The notes beneath the pieces are model-generated. The model made no database searches. It saw only the letters and a list, made by a program, of their open reading frames with translations, and was not told where the DNA came from. A program made the position numbers and the translations under genes. Source: JBDTSW01 sp963782605 (GTDB lineage: Bacteria; Actinomycetota; Thermoleophilia; Solirubrobacterales; 70-9). Taken from it: DNA of 64,000 nt. Below are positions 1 to 7,345 of the stretch, in pieces. Position 1 is the stretch's first letter. Each line of letters opens with the position of its first letter. The DNA is taken from positions 186,001 to 250,000 of the forward strand of contig CAWAKK010000010.1 in assembly GCA_963782605.1 (NCBI GenBank), in the 5' to 3' direction.

Positions 1-1071
1 GCCCTCGATGCTCTTCGCATCGGGGAGGCCCATGGCGGATCGCAACGTCTGCTCGTCGGCGACGGAGAGCCCGGCTCCCGAGCGGGCGACGGCTTCGGCG
101 TTGGCCCATTGATCGGTCGAGAAGAGCGGCAGGACCACGAGCGGGGTCCCGTGGGCGAGCGAGCCGAGCGTGGACCCATAGCCGCCGTGACAGACGATCA
201 CAGCCGCGCTCGTCGCGGCGTCGTCGTGCGGAACCCACGTCTCGACGTGGACGTTGTGCGGCACCTCGCCGAGCTCCGCGACGTCACGGGAGGCGTCGCC
301 GATCGTGACCAGGACTCTCGCCTGGAGCGGCGCCAGCGCCTCGATGGCCCCGCGGTAGAGCTCCGGGTAGAACGGCAGATGCGGCCCGGCCGCCACTGAG
401 CCGAAGGTCAAGTAGACCACCGGGTCGTCGTTGCCGAACCACCAGTCCGGCAGCGGCAGGCATTCCGATGATGCGCCAAACCGAAAGCGATGGGTGCGAG
501 CCGGCAGCTCGGTGGCCGGGTCCTCGAGCGCTTCGGGCATCATCGTGAAGTACGGACTGCCGCGAAGCCGGTCACCGCCGGGATCCGGGGACAAACCGGC
601 GGCGGCGCGGGCTTCGTCTACCTCCGGCGCGGCGGCCTCGATCGAGAGCGCCTCCAGGTCACCGAGCCCGAGGCCGACGCGAACGATCGGGATCTCGTAA
701 AGCTCGGCAACGAGTGTCGAGCCGTACTCCCAGCTTTCGCGGACGATGATGTCGGGCCGCCAATCCTCGACTATGGCTCGCAGATCCGGCAGCTCGGCGC
801 GCAGATCGATGCCGCCGAAGAACTTGCCGAGCATCATTCGGTTGGCCGTGTCGATGTCGAGCTCGGCGAACTGGGCCATGAGCGGCATCCACTCCTCCTC
901 GGGCGGATCCGCCACCGGTGCGAAGGGCAGCCCGGTCCGTTCCACGTGCCCTTGGTTCTGACGCTGCGCCGCCACGAGCACCTCGTGCCCGGCCTCGATG
1001 CAGGCGTGCCCGAACGGCGCGAGGGGGTTCAGGTGTCCGGCGCTCCCGCGGGTGGTGATGAGGACGCGCAC
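1..1071 (-). CDS. MGT/UGT-like glycosyltransferase, C-terminus cut by window edge
   Basis: Opens with GTG at 1071 and stays open to base 1, giving 357 codons without a stop, so the C-terminus lies outside the window. The N-terminus (VRVLITTRGSAGHLNPL) has the glycine-rich first strand-loop of GT-B glycosyltransferases. Near residue 270 it reads WVPHDDA, near 292 HGGYGST, and near 320 DQWANA, the usual order of the nucleotide-sugar site in macrolide/UDP-glycosyltransferases. It probably transfers a sugar to a small hydrophobic acceptor in the cytoplasm; donor and acceptor cannot be read. It follows the DUF899 gene on the same strand by 6 bases, so the two are probably co-transcribed. I chose GTG because the G-S-A-G-H motif follows at the normal distance. 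Confidence 0.85.
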   Translation of the reverse strand, partial: MRVLITTRGSAGHLNPLAPFGHACIEAGHEVLVAAQRQNQGHVERTGLPFAPVADPPEEEWMPLMAQFAELDIDTANRMMLGKFFGGIDLRAELPDLRAIVEDWRPDIIVRESWEYGSTLVAELYEIPIVRVGLGLGDLEALSIEAAAPEVDEARAAAGLSPDPGGDRLRGSPYFTMMPEALEDPATELPARTHRFRFGASSECLPLPDWWFGNDDPVVYLTFGSVAAGPHLPFYPELYRGAIEALAPLQARVLVTIGDASRDVAELGEVPHNVHVETWVPHDDAATSAAVIVCHGGYGSTLGSLAHGTPLVVLPLFSTDQWANAEAVARSGAGLSVADEQTLRSAMGLPDAKSIEG

Positions 1072-1077
1072 TCGAGC

Positions 1078-1749
1078 TCAGCGATCGCTGTCGTACTCGT
1101 CGTGGAGGTTCCACCACCGATACGGCGGGGTCTGCGGATAGCCCTCAGGCGAGTCTTCCCACTCCTCCTGACGCCCGAGGGCCGTGATGTCGAGAAAGCT
1201 CCACGTGCTCCCCATCGCCTCGTCACCGCGGCTGTTGACGAAATAGGTGCGATAGATCGCGTCACCATCGCGGATGAAGGCGTTGGTGCCGTGCCATTCG
1301 TCAACTCCGAAGTCCGCATCGAAATCGTCCGTGATCGTGTACCACGGGATCTCCCACCCCATCCTCGCCTTCCATCGCTCGACCTCCGGCTGGGGGGCGC
1401 GCGACGCGAATGCGAGCGTCGTGTCGCGGGCGTTCAGGTGGGCGAGGTGCGCGACCTGGTCGGCAAGGAAGGAACAGCCACCACAGCCGCGCTCGGGCCA
1501 GCCGCTCACGCCGGGCTCATAGAAGAACCGATAGACGACCAGCTGCCGCCGGCCGGCGAAGAGGTCGGGCAGGCGGGCCGGCCCGTCTGGCCCCTCGAAG
1601 GCGTAGTCCTTCTCAACCCGCAGCCATGGCATCCGGCGGCGCTCGGCCGCCAGCGCGTCACGGGCGCGCGTGAGCTCCTTCTCCTTCACCAGCATCTGCT
1701 CGCGCGCGGAGTCCCATTCCTCGCGGGAGACGATCGGGGGTGTGTCCAT
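1078..1749 (-). CDS. DUF899 family thioredoxin-fold protein
   Basis: A 223-aa protein. Residues 70-120 (VVYRFFYEPGVSGW then CGGC at 89-92) match the DUF899 family, which has a thioredoxin-like fold with a CxxC motif in the position of the redox pair. The C-terminal half (WYTITDDFDADFG, TYFVNSRGDE) is also typical. The start is ATG at 1749 with an AGAGGA element about 8 bases upstream. The family is widespread in soil actinobacteria and its biochemical role is unsettled. It is upstream of, and nearly touches, the partial glycosyltransferase gene. Cytoplasmic; no signal peptide. Confidence 0.85.
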   Translation of the reverse strand: MDTPPIVSREEWDSAREQMLVKEKELTRARDALAAERRRMPWLRVEKDYAFEGPDGPARLPDLFAGRRQLVVYRFFYEPGVSGWPERGCGGCSFLADQVAHLAHLNARDTTLAFASRAPQPEVERWKARMGWEIPWYTITDDFDADFGVDEWHGTNAFIRDGDAIYRTYFVNSRGDEAMGSTWSFLDITALGRQEEWEDSPEGYPQTPPYRWWNLHDEYDSDR

Positions 1750-1825
1750 CTCAGCCGTCCTCTCGTGAGCCGATTGGGTGCCTTTCGCTGCGTCGTCCTA
1801 TTTCAGCACCGAGCGGTCACGCGGG

Positions 1826-2236
1826 TCAGTCTGGGTCGTCGTGCGCCAGATCCAGTTCGGCCGCCAGCGCGCGCACTCGTTTGTCGATCTCGTCCCGGAT
1901 CGCGCGAACCTCGGGGGCGGGCAAGCCCTTCGGGTCGGGAAGATCCCAGGCGATGTACCGCTTGCCAGGGAGGTACGGACACTCATCGCCGCACCCCATC
2001 GTTACGACCACATCGGCACGCTCAGCGTCGGTGCGATCGAGTTTGTGCGGCCTTCGATCGCCCAGGTCGAACCCGAGCTCTCGCATGACCTCGACCACCT
2101 CGGGATGAACGGCCTCGGCCGGCGCCGTCCCGGCTGACGCGGCGGTGTGCCGGCCGTCCGCCGCTCGCTCGAAGAGCGTCTGGCTCATCTGCGATCGGCC
2201 CGCGTTGTGAAGGCAGACAAACAGTGCGTGAGCCAC
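1826..2236 (-). CDS. arsC: Arsenate reductase, LMW-phosphatase (thioredoxin-coupled) type
   Basis: A 136-aa protein with the low-molecular-weight phosphatase P-loop C8-L-H-N-A-G-R14 (C-x5-R), two further cysteines at 82 and 86, and the general-acid DLPDP segment at 98-102. This arrangement is that of arsenate reductases that reduce As(V) to As(III) through a cysteine relay resolved by thioredoxin, rather than a plain tyrosine phosphatase. Its ATG lies 7 bases after the stop of a 31-codon cysteine-rich ORF on the same strand, suggesting translational coupling. No arsenite efflux gene or ArsR regulator is next to it in the window. Confidence 0.85.
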   Translation of the reverse strand: MAHALFVCLHNAGRSQMSQTLFERAADGRHTAASAGTAPAEAVHPEVVEVMRELGFDLGDRRPHKLDRTDAERADVVVTMGCGDECPYLPGKRYIAWDLPDPKGLPAPEVRAIRDEIDKRVRALAAELDLAHDDPD

Positions 2237-2243
2237 GCGGGCG

Positions 2244-2339
2244 CTAGCAGCAGTCGGGTGGGCAGCCGTCCTCGGGACAGCTCGGGCAGCAGTCCTTCTC
2301 GGGACAGCAGTCGCTCTCGATGATCGGCAGATCGGTCAT
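2244..2339 (-). CDS. 31-aa cysteine-rich peptide upstream of arsC
   Basis: A short ORF, ATG at 2339 and TAG at 2244-2246. After MTDLPIIESD come eight cysteines in the last 21 residues (CC, CC, C, C, CC), separated by acidic and proline residues, ending PDCC. It ends 7 bases before the arsC ATG, on the same strand. The density of paired cysteines in front of an arsenate reductase suggests a thiol peptide that could bind arsenite or another soft metal, or a leader peptide. No family is recognised. The ribosome binding site is weak (GGGC before the ATG). Expression is unproven. Confidence 0.5.
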   Translation of the reverse strand: MTDLPIIESDCCPEKDCCPSCPEDGCPPDCC

Positions 2340-2408
2340 GCCCATTGCACTCTACGCCCTGCATGGCTCGATCTTGGACGGCCTCGGAACGGATCACGCC
2401 TTGCAGAT

Positions 2409-2433
2409 CGATGGCGAGGGGCAGAATCGAACT
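2409..2433 (-). repeat. Partial copy of tRNA-Phe 3' end (att-like)
   Basis: These 25 bases match 4440-4464 at 24 of 25 positions (difference at 2421). They correspond to the T-loop, the 3' side of the T-stem, the 3' acceptor strand and three bases beyond A73 of the tRNA-Phe gene. Similarity continues weakly to about 2439. The copy has the same orientation as the tRNA, 2031 bases from the matching segment, as in left and right attachment sites of an element integrated at a tRNA T-loop. No integrase lies between them. Confidence 0.6.
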
Positions 2434-2465
2434 TCCGACAGCGTGTCCCGTATCTCCTCGAGTTC

Positions 2466-2484
2466 ATATATACGATCGCCGAGA
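2466..2484 (+). promoter_or_regulatory. AT-rich -10-like element for a probably leaderless mRNA
   Basis: An AT-rich island (CATATATACGATCG) contains TACGAT at 2471-2476, a fit to the actinobacterial -10 consensus TAnnnT. It ends only 7 bases before the ATG at 2484, so transcription from it would begin at or next to the start codon. No Shine-Dalgarno sequence is present, which agrees with a leaderless message. The 11-mer ATATACGATCG recurs at 25827-25837. Confidence 0.35.
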
Positions 2485-3695
2485 TGGCCAAGATCATCGT
2501 GCTCACCGCCGGAAGCACTGGGGATGTCGAGCCATTCGCGGCGCTCGCAGCGCACCTCGCCGAGCGTGGCCATGACGTCACGTTTGCGGCTGATGCCGCC
2601 TTCGCGCGGTTCGCCGCCGCGAACGACGTCGAGTTCGCGCCGATCCGCGCCGACTTCCGCTCGCTCGTTCCCAAAACCGAGCGCGGGCGCCCCTCGCTTC
2701 GTGACGACGTCTTTCCCTTGATCCGGGGGATGCTCGAGGACAGCTGGGCAGTCGCGAATGCCACTCGACCGCAAATGATTGTCGCCCACGACAAGACCCT
2801 GGCGGCGCCGCATCTCGCGGAGAAGCTTGGGATACCGCACGTACGGGCCCTCACCGTCCCGATGCTGACTCCTACTCGAGAGTTTCCGCTGCCCGCCATG
2901 GTTCGCCATGACTTGGGCGGTCCGCTCAATCGAGCGAGCTATCGCCTCGCTGGCCTGCTTAAGCGTCCCTACTCCGGTGTGATTCGAGGCTGGCGTGAGG
3001 ACGACCTCGCGCTGGGCGCTCGTGGAAATCCGCCGGCACCGGCCAGGACTCTCTATTGCTATAGCCCCAGCCTCGTACCGACGCCACGCGATTGGCCGCC
3101 GGAGACGGTTGCCACGGGCTACTGGTTTCGTGAGGATGGAGGCGATGACCGGGTTGAGCCTGCGCTCAGGGCCTTCGTCGCCTCGGGCGGGCAGCTGGTT
3201 TATGTCGGCTTCGGGAGCAGCGTCGGTCCCGACCCTGGCCGGCTGACCACAGTGGTAAGCGAGGCGTTGCGTAAGGCTGGCGCGCGTGCCGTGATCGCGA
3301 GAGGCTGGGGTGCAATCGCGGACTTACCCGCAGGTGCAGATCGCATCGCGATCGACTACGTACCACATCGTTGGCTGTTCCCGCGCGTTGCAGCCGTCGT
3401 CCATCACGGGGGCGCGGGCACGACGGCGGCGGGATTGCTGGCCGGTCGGCCCACCGTCGTCTGTCCGTTTCAAGGCGACCAACATTTCTGGGGTGCGGCG
3501 GTACACCGTGCGGGTGCCGGCCCCGAGCCCCTGCCGGCGAAGAGGCTGACCGCAGACAAGCTCGGCGCTGCAATCCGCACGGCCATCGAGGATCACGCCA
3601 TGCGCGATCGCGCCTTAGAGCTCTCGGAGCGGATCGCCAGGGAGGAGGGAGCGAAGCGAGCGGCGGAGCAAATCGAGGCCTCGCTCCGGGACTAG
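2484..3695 (+). CDS. Sterol-glucosyltransferase/MGT-like glycosyltransferase
   Basis: A 403-aa GT-B glycosyltransferase. GSTGDVEPF at 10-18 is the N-terminal motif of the sterol 3-beta-glucosyltransferase (GT28-like) branch, and the C-terminal sugar-nucleotide site reads HHGGAGTTAAG near residue 307 followed by GDQHFW near 331. Such proteins attach sugars to lipids, polyketides or antibiotics; the acceptor is not deducible. It is different from the partial glycosyltransferase at the left edge. It lies just inside the putative island bounded by the tRNA-Phe duplicates, with a leaderless-type promoter. It has more T/A-rich codons than its neighbours, compatible with transfer. Confidence 0.88.
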   Translation: MAKIIVLTAGSTGDVEPFAALAAHLAERGHDVTFAADAAFARFAAANDVEFAPIRADFRSLVPKTERGRPSLRDDVFPLIRGMLEDSWAVANATRPQMIVAHDKTLAAPHLAEKLGIPHVRALTVPMLTPTREFPLPAMVRHDLGGPLNRASYRLAGLLKRPYSGVIRGWREDDLALGARGNPPAPARTLYCYSPSLVPTPRDWPPETVATGYWFREDGGDDRVEPALRAFVASGGQLVYVGFGSSVGPDPGRLTTVVSEALRKAGARAVIARGWGAIADLPAGADRIAIDYVPHRWLFPRVAAVVHHGGAGTTAAGLLAGRPTVVCPFQGDQHFWGAAVHRAGAGPEPLPAKRLTADKLGAAIRTAIEDHAMRDRALELSERIAREEGAKRAAEQIEASLRD

Positions 3696-3757
3696 ACGCC
3701 TGAGCCTGATACTCATGAGGGCTGTCCACTCAGTCCCGTCTAAACAACGGAGGGTCG

Positions 3758-4409
3758 ATGTCCAAGCTGCGCTTTAACATCTCGATGTCACTCGACGGCT
3801 ACGCGGCCGGGCCCAATCAGAGCCTCGACGCTCCGCTCGGCGAGGGCGCCGAGGAAGCACTGCACGACTGGTTCATACGGACTCGCACGTTCCAGGCGAT
3901 GCTCGGCCAAGAGGATGAGGGTGAGACCGGGCTCGACAACGATCGCGCCGAGGCCTGGAGGCAAGACTTCGGCGCGACGATCATGGGCCGGAACATGTTC
4001 GGGCCGATTCGGGGCGAGTGGGGTGACGAGGAATGGAGGGGCTGGTGGGGCGACGAGCCGCCGTACCACAGCCCGGTCTTCGTCCTGACCCATCACGCTC
4101 ACGAGCCGATCGAGATGGAGGGCGGGACGACGTTCCACTTCGTCACCGAGGGTCCCGAGGCGGCGCTCGAGCGTGCCCGCGAGGTAGCTGGATCGCGCGA
4201 CATCAACATCGGCGGCGGCGCATCCACCGCGCAGCAGTACCTGCGCCTCGGCCTGGTCGACGAGATGGAGATCCACGTCGTCCCGGCTCTGCCTGGGCGC
4301 CGGCGAGCGGTTGTTCGAAAACCTCGACGGTCCGCCGTCGTACCTCAGGCCGCTGGAGGTCCTCAGCTCGCCCCGCGCCGCCCACTTCCGCTTCGTGCGG
4401 GAGGAATAG
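3758..4409 (+). CDS. RibD C-terminal/DHFR-like reductase, frameshifted
   Basis: The N-terminus (KLRFNISMSLDGYAAGP) and GGGASTAQQYLRLGLVDEM near residue 150 identify the dihydrofolate-reductase-like family that includes YwjB/YyaP and the RibD reductase domain, usually NADPH-dependent. The frame fails after EIHVVPAL: an extra C at 4292-4293 sends it into unrelated sequence. Removing one C restores LGAGERLFENLDG and an ending at FRFVREE, stop 4407-4409, the normal family length. It starts with ATG behind GGAGG at 3750. It is the second cargo gene of the tRNA-Phe-bounded segment. The insertion is one of eleven similar ones in the window and is probably a sequence error. Confidence 0.8.
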
Positions 4410-4439
4410 AGGCGACCTGCCGAGCGCTCTGGGAACGTG

Positions 4440-4464
4440 CGATGGCGAGGGCCAGAATCGAACT
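4440..4464 (-). repeat. tRNA-Phe 3' end, partner of the direct repeat at 2409-2433
   Basis: This is the intact-tRNA half of the 25-bp direct repeat (24/25 identical). The cargo between the repeats is a glycosyltransferase and a RibD/DHFR-like reductase, both on the plus strand, opposite to the tRNA. Confidence 0.6.
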
Positions 4465-4515
4465 GGCGACACCACGATTTTCAGTCGTGTGCTCTACCAA
4501 CTGAGCTACCTCGCC
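4443..4515 (-). tRNA. tRNA-Phe (GAA)
   Basis: A 73-nt cloverleaf on the minus strand. Acceptor arms GGCGAGG and CCTCGCC pair fully, the D-arm has GCTCAGTTGGTAGAGC, the anticodon stem CACGA/TCGTG closes the loop CTGAAAA (anticodon GAA), and the T-arm is GCCAG-TTCGATT-CTGGC. The discriminator is A and CCA is not encoded. A truncated copy of its 3' end sits at 2409-2433. Confidence 0.95.
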
Positions 4516-4544
4516 GCGGCGGTGAAGGCTAGCGCTACCGCGGG

Positions 4545-5018
4545 TTACTCCAGGGCTCGAGCGACCGCATCTGCCGCGTCGGTGGCGGCCTCGATCCCAG
4601 GAGCATCCCGCATCTCCCCCGCGCCGCTCACCGACCAACTTTCGAGCAGAATCACCCGCCTGCCTGCGCGCCGAGCGAAGGCGATCTCGGTCAGCGTCCC
4701 CCATTCCCCTCCGATCGCGATCGTCGCCTCTGCCGACGCCACAACGGCAAGGTTGCGAGCGCCGCCAGCGCCGGTGGCGACCACGTGGGTCACGAACTCG
4801 CTCGCAGCGGCCGGGTCCTCTCCGGGCAGCACGCCGATCACGTCGCCGCCCGCATCGCGCGCGCCGCGCGCGACGGCCTCCATGACGCCGCCGAGGCCAC
4901 CGCAGACGACCGTCGCTCCAGCCTCGGCGAGCCGACGGCCCACCTCCTCGGCCAGCGTGGCCAGGTGCACGTCATCGGCGCCCTTACCGACCACCGCCAC
5001 CTGCCTTCGTCGCGTCAT
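4545..5018 (-). CDS. TIGR00725/LOG-like nucleotide-binding Rossmann protein
   Basis: 157 aa from ATG at 5018. The glycine-rich segments CGGLGGVMEAVARGA (39-53) and GGEWGTLTEIAFA (103-115) are the two signature loops of the TIGR00725 branch of the lysine-decarboxylase-like/LOG superfamily, which binds nucleotide monophosphates or molybdenum cofactor. The specific substrate is unknown. An in-frame opening reaches 5162, but that part overlaps the helicase gene. The ATG used here overlaps the helicase stop by 4 bases (ATGA), which decides the start and points to translational coupling in a three-gene operon with the helicase and folP. Confidence 0.8.
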   Translation of the reverse strand: MTRRRQVAVVGKGADDVHLATLAEEVGRRLAEAGATVVCGGLGGVMEAVARGARDAGGDVIGVLPGEDPAAASEFVTHVVATGAGGARNLAVVASAEATIAIGGEWGTLTEIAFARRAGRRVILLESWSVSGAGEMRDAPGIEAATDAADAVARALE

Positions 5019-7345
5019 GCCCGCACCGGCCGAGCCGCAGCCGCGATCGAGTTGATGATGTCCTCCATGAGCTGCAGCGAGCCCGCCTTGTGCAGGGGCT
5101 CGTTCAGGTTGCCGCACTTGGGGCTCTGGATGCACGAGGGACAACCCTCGGCGCACGGACACTCGCCGACGAGCCGGGCAGCATCACCGACCAGCCGCTC
5201 GAACTCCTCGTAGCCACGGCGCGCGATGCCGACGCCCCCCGGGTGACCGTCGTAGATGAAGATCGTCGGCGTCCCCGTCTGAAAGTGGACGTTGGTCGAG
5301 AGGCCGCCGATGTCCCAGCGATCGCACATCGCGAGCAGGGGGAGCACGGCGATCTGAGAGTGCTCTGAAGCGTGGAGCGCGCCGAGCTGGATCTCGAGCG
5401 GCAGCCGGTCGGGGCCCGCCAGCGCGTCGGGGAGCTCGTACCAGAGCGCCTGGGTCGGGAAGTTCGTCTCTGGCAGATCGAGGCCCACGAGGTCGATCAC
5501 GCCGTGGTCCTCGAGCCGCTTGCGCTGGTAGGCGATCACCTGCTCGGTGACCGAGACCTCGCCGAACGAGAGCGGGAACGACCCGTCCCCCAGGCCCAGC
5601 CGCCGCTGCTCAGCGACCGACTCGATGAACACCATCGTCTCCTTCTTGGGCTGGGTGTACCAGTCGCCATCAAAGCCGTCCACCAGCGCGCGCCGGCGCT
5701 CGAGGTCGAGCTCGCGGACCTCGTACGAGCGCCCCATGTGCAGATAGACGGCGCCCGGGTGCACGGTCCAGAACGCACGCTCCGCCTCGACCGAGCCGAT
5801 CATCTCGCCCGAGGAGCGCTCGACGACCGCGATCGAGTCGGGCGACGCCGAGCGCAAGGAGATCTCGCCCGCGGGGAAGCCCGCCCCGCGTGGCAGGTAG
5901 CGGCCGTCGTTCGAGCGCCGCAGCTCGCCGGCAGCGACGAGGGATTCCGCGCGCTCGCGCCAGCGTGGGCCGAGGACCTCGTCGTCGCGCGCTCCTGGCT
6001 GCGCTCCGGAGCCGCCGAGCGGCACCTCGTAGGCGGCGGCGAGGGTGTGGGCGAGCTGGATGCGGTCGTTCTCGTGGTCAAGGATCGCTGCCTCCACCGG
6101 GCGCCCGATGAACTCCGTCGGGTGGCGGCAGAAGAACTGATCGAGGGCATCCTCGCCGGCCACATACAACGCGATGCCCTCGCGCCGGCGCCCTGCCCGC
6201 CCCCACATCTGCCGCAGGCTCGCGACGGTGCCGGGGAACGTGACGCAGATGGCGGCGTCGAGCTCACCGATGTCGATGCCGAGCTCGAGCGCGTCGGTGG
6301 CCACGACAGCGAGCAGCTCGCCTCCGCTCAGCCGCGCTTCGATCTCACGCCGCTGCTGCGGCGTGTAGCCGGCTCGGTACGGGGCGATTCGGTCGGCGAG
6401 GTGCGGCTGTCCCAGGTCCTCGAGCCGCATGCGGGTAAAGCGCTGGAGCAGCTCGACTCCGCGCCGGCTCTTCATGAAGCAGATCGTCCGCATGCCGGCG
6501 ATGACGAGGTCGGCGAGCAGCTCGGCCGACTCGGAGAGGACCGATCGACGCGTCATCGATTTGGGATCGATGACCGGCGGGTTCCACATCGCGATCCGGC
6601 GACCCGCCCGTGGTGCGCCGTCCGAACCGACGAGCTCGAATGGCTCGCCGACGAGCTCCTCCGCGAGCTCGACCGGGTTCGCGATCGTGGCCGACGCGCA
6701 GACGAAACGTGGCTCAGAGCCGTAGAGCCCGGCGACACGGCGAAGCCTGCGCAGCACATTCGCCACGTGCGAGCCGAAGACTCCCCGGTAGGTGTGCGCC
6801 TCGTCGACCACCACCCAGCGCAGGCCCGCGAGGACGTCTCCCCAGTGCTTGTGATGCGGCAGGACGCTCACGTTCAGCATGTCGGGGTTGGTGAGGATCA
6901 GGTTCGACCGCCGGCGGATCTGTGGACGGTCCTCGCGGGGGGTGTCGCCGTCGTAGATCGCGTGGCGAAGGTCCGGTGGCCCCAGCTCGTGGAGCTTTCG
7001 GGCCTGGTCTTGGGCGAGCGCCTTGGTGGGGTACAGGTAGAGGGCCCGTGCGCGGTCGTCGCGGGCCAGCCCGTCGAGGACGGGCAGGTTGAAGGAGAGC
7101 GACTTTCCGGAAGCGGTGCCGCTCGTCACGATCACGTTGCCATTCGCTGCTGCTTCGAGCGCCTGCTGCTGGTGGATGTAGAGCTCCACTACGCCCGACG
7201 CCCGGAGAGCGTCGGCAAAGCCGGGATCGAGCGAACGTGGCAGGGGGACTGACTCAGGCGCACGGCCGGGCTCCGCCGCGGTCTCGACGAGCCGTTCGTC
7301 GGTCGCACCCGCCTCGACGAGCCCGAGCCAGGCCTGGTCGATCAC
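5015..7345 (-). CDS. MrfA/YprA-like DEAH-box helicase with DUF1998 domain
   Basis: 776 aa. Superfamily 2 motifs are clear: Walker A TSGTASGKS (74-82), DEAH (181-184), SAT (218-220), and motif VI QMWGRAGRR near residue 380. The C-terminus has the cysteine cluster C729, C731, C735, C738, C744 followed by GNLNEPLHK, the zinc-binding end of the DUF1998 region seen in MrfA. MrfA proteins are 3'-5' DNA helicases with a role in repair of mitomycin-type damage, often with the exonuclease MrfB, which is not seen here. It overlaps folP upstream and the TIGR00725-like gene downstream by 4 bases each. Confidence 0.9.
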   Translation of the reverse strand: MIDQAWLGLVEAGATDERLVETAAEPGRAPESVPLPRSLDPGFADALRASGVVELYIHQQQALEAAANGNVIVTSGTASGKSLSFNLPVLDGLARDDRARALYLYPTKALAQDQARKLHELGPPDLRHAIYDGDTPREDRPQIRRRSNLILTNPDMLNVSVLPHHKHWGDVLAGLRWVVVDEAHTYRGVFGSHVANVLRRLRRVAGLYGSEPRFVCASATIANPVELAEELVGEPFELVGSDGAPRAGRRIAMWNPPVIDPKSMTRRSVLSESAELLADLVIAGMRTICFMKSRRGVELLQRFTRMRLEDLGQPHLADRIAPYRAGYTPQQRREIEARLSGGELLAVVATDALELGIDIGELDAAICVTFPGTVASLRQMWGRAGRRREGIALYVAGEDALDQFFCRHPTEFIGRPVEAAILDHENDRIQLAHTLAAAYEVPLGGSGAQPGARDDEVLGPRWRERAESLVAAGELRRSNDGRYLPRGAGFPAGEISLRSASPDSIAVVERSSGEMIGSVEAERAFWTVHPGAVYLHMGRSYEVRELDLERRRALVDGFDGDWYTQPKKETMVFIESVAEQRRLGLGDGSFPLSFGEVSVTEQVIAYQRKRLEDHGVIDLVGLDLPETNFPTQALWYELPDALAGPDRLPLEIQLGALHASEHSQIAVLPLLAMCDRWDIGGLSTNVHFQTGTPTIFIYDGHPGGVGIARRGYEEFERLVGDAARLVGECPCAEGCPSCIQSPKCGNLNEPLHKAGSLQLMEDIINSIAAAARPVRA

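Noticed and set aside
490..2088. A 532-codon plus-strand open frame
   Set aside because: It is antisense to the partial glycosyltransferase, DUF899 and arsC genes, has Arg/Pro/Gly-biased composition and no domain. GC-rich third positions keep the antisense frame open.
2424..2475. Minus-strand frame reading LGDRIYELEEIRDTLSE, like the coiled-coil end of a MerR regulator
   Set aside because: Too short and lacking the rest of a regulator; it may be chance or a worn fragment next to the att-like repeat.
5372..7252. A 626-codon plus-strand open frame
   Set aside because: Antisense of the MrfA-like helicase, whose motifs are complete; the antisense product has no recognisable family.
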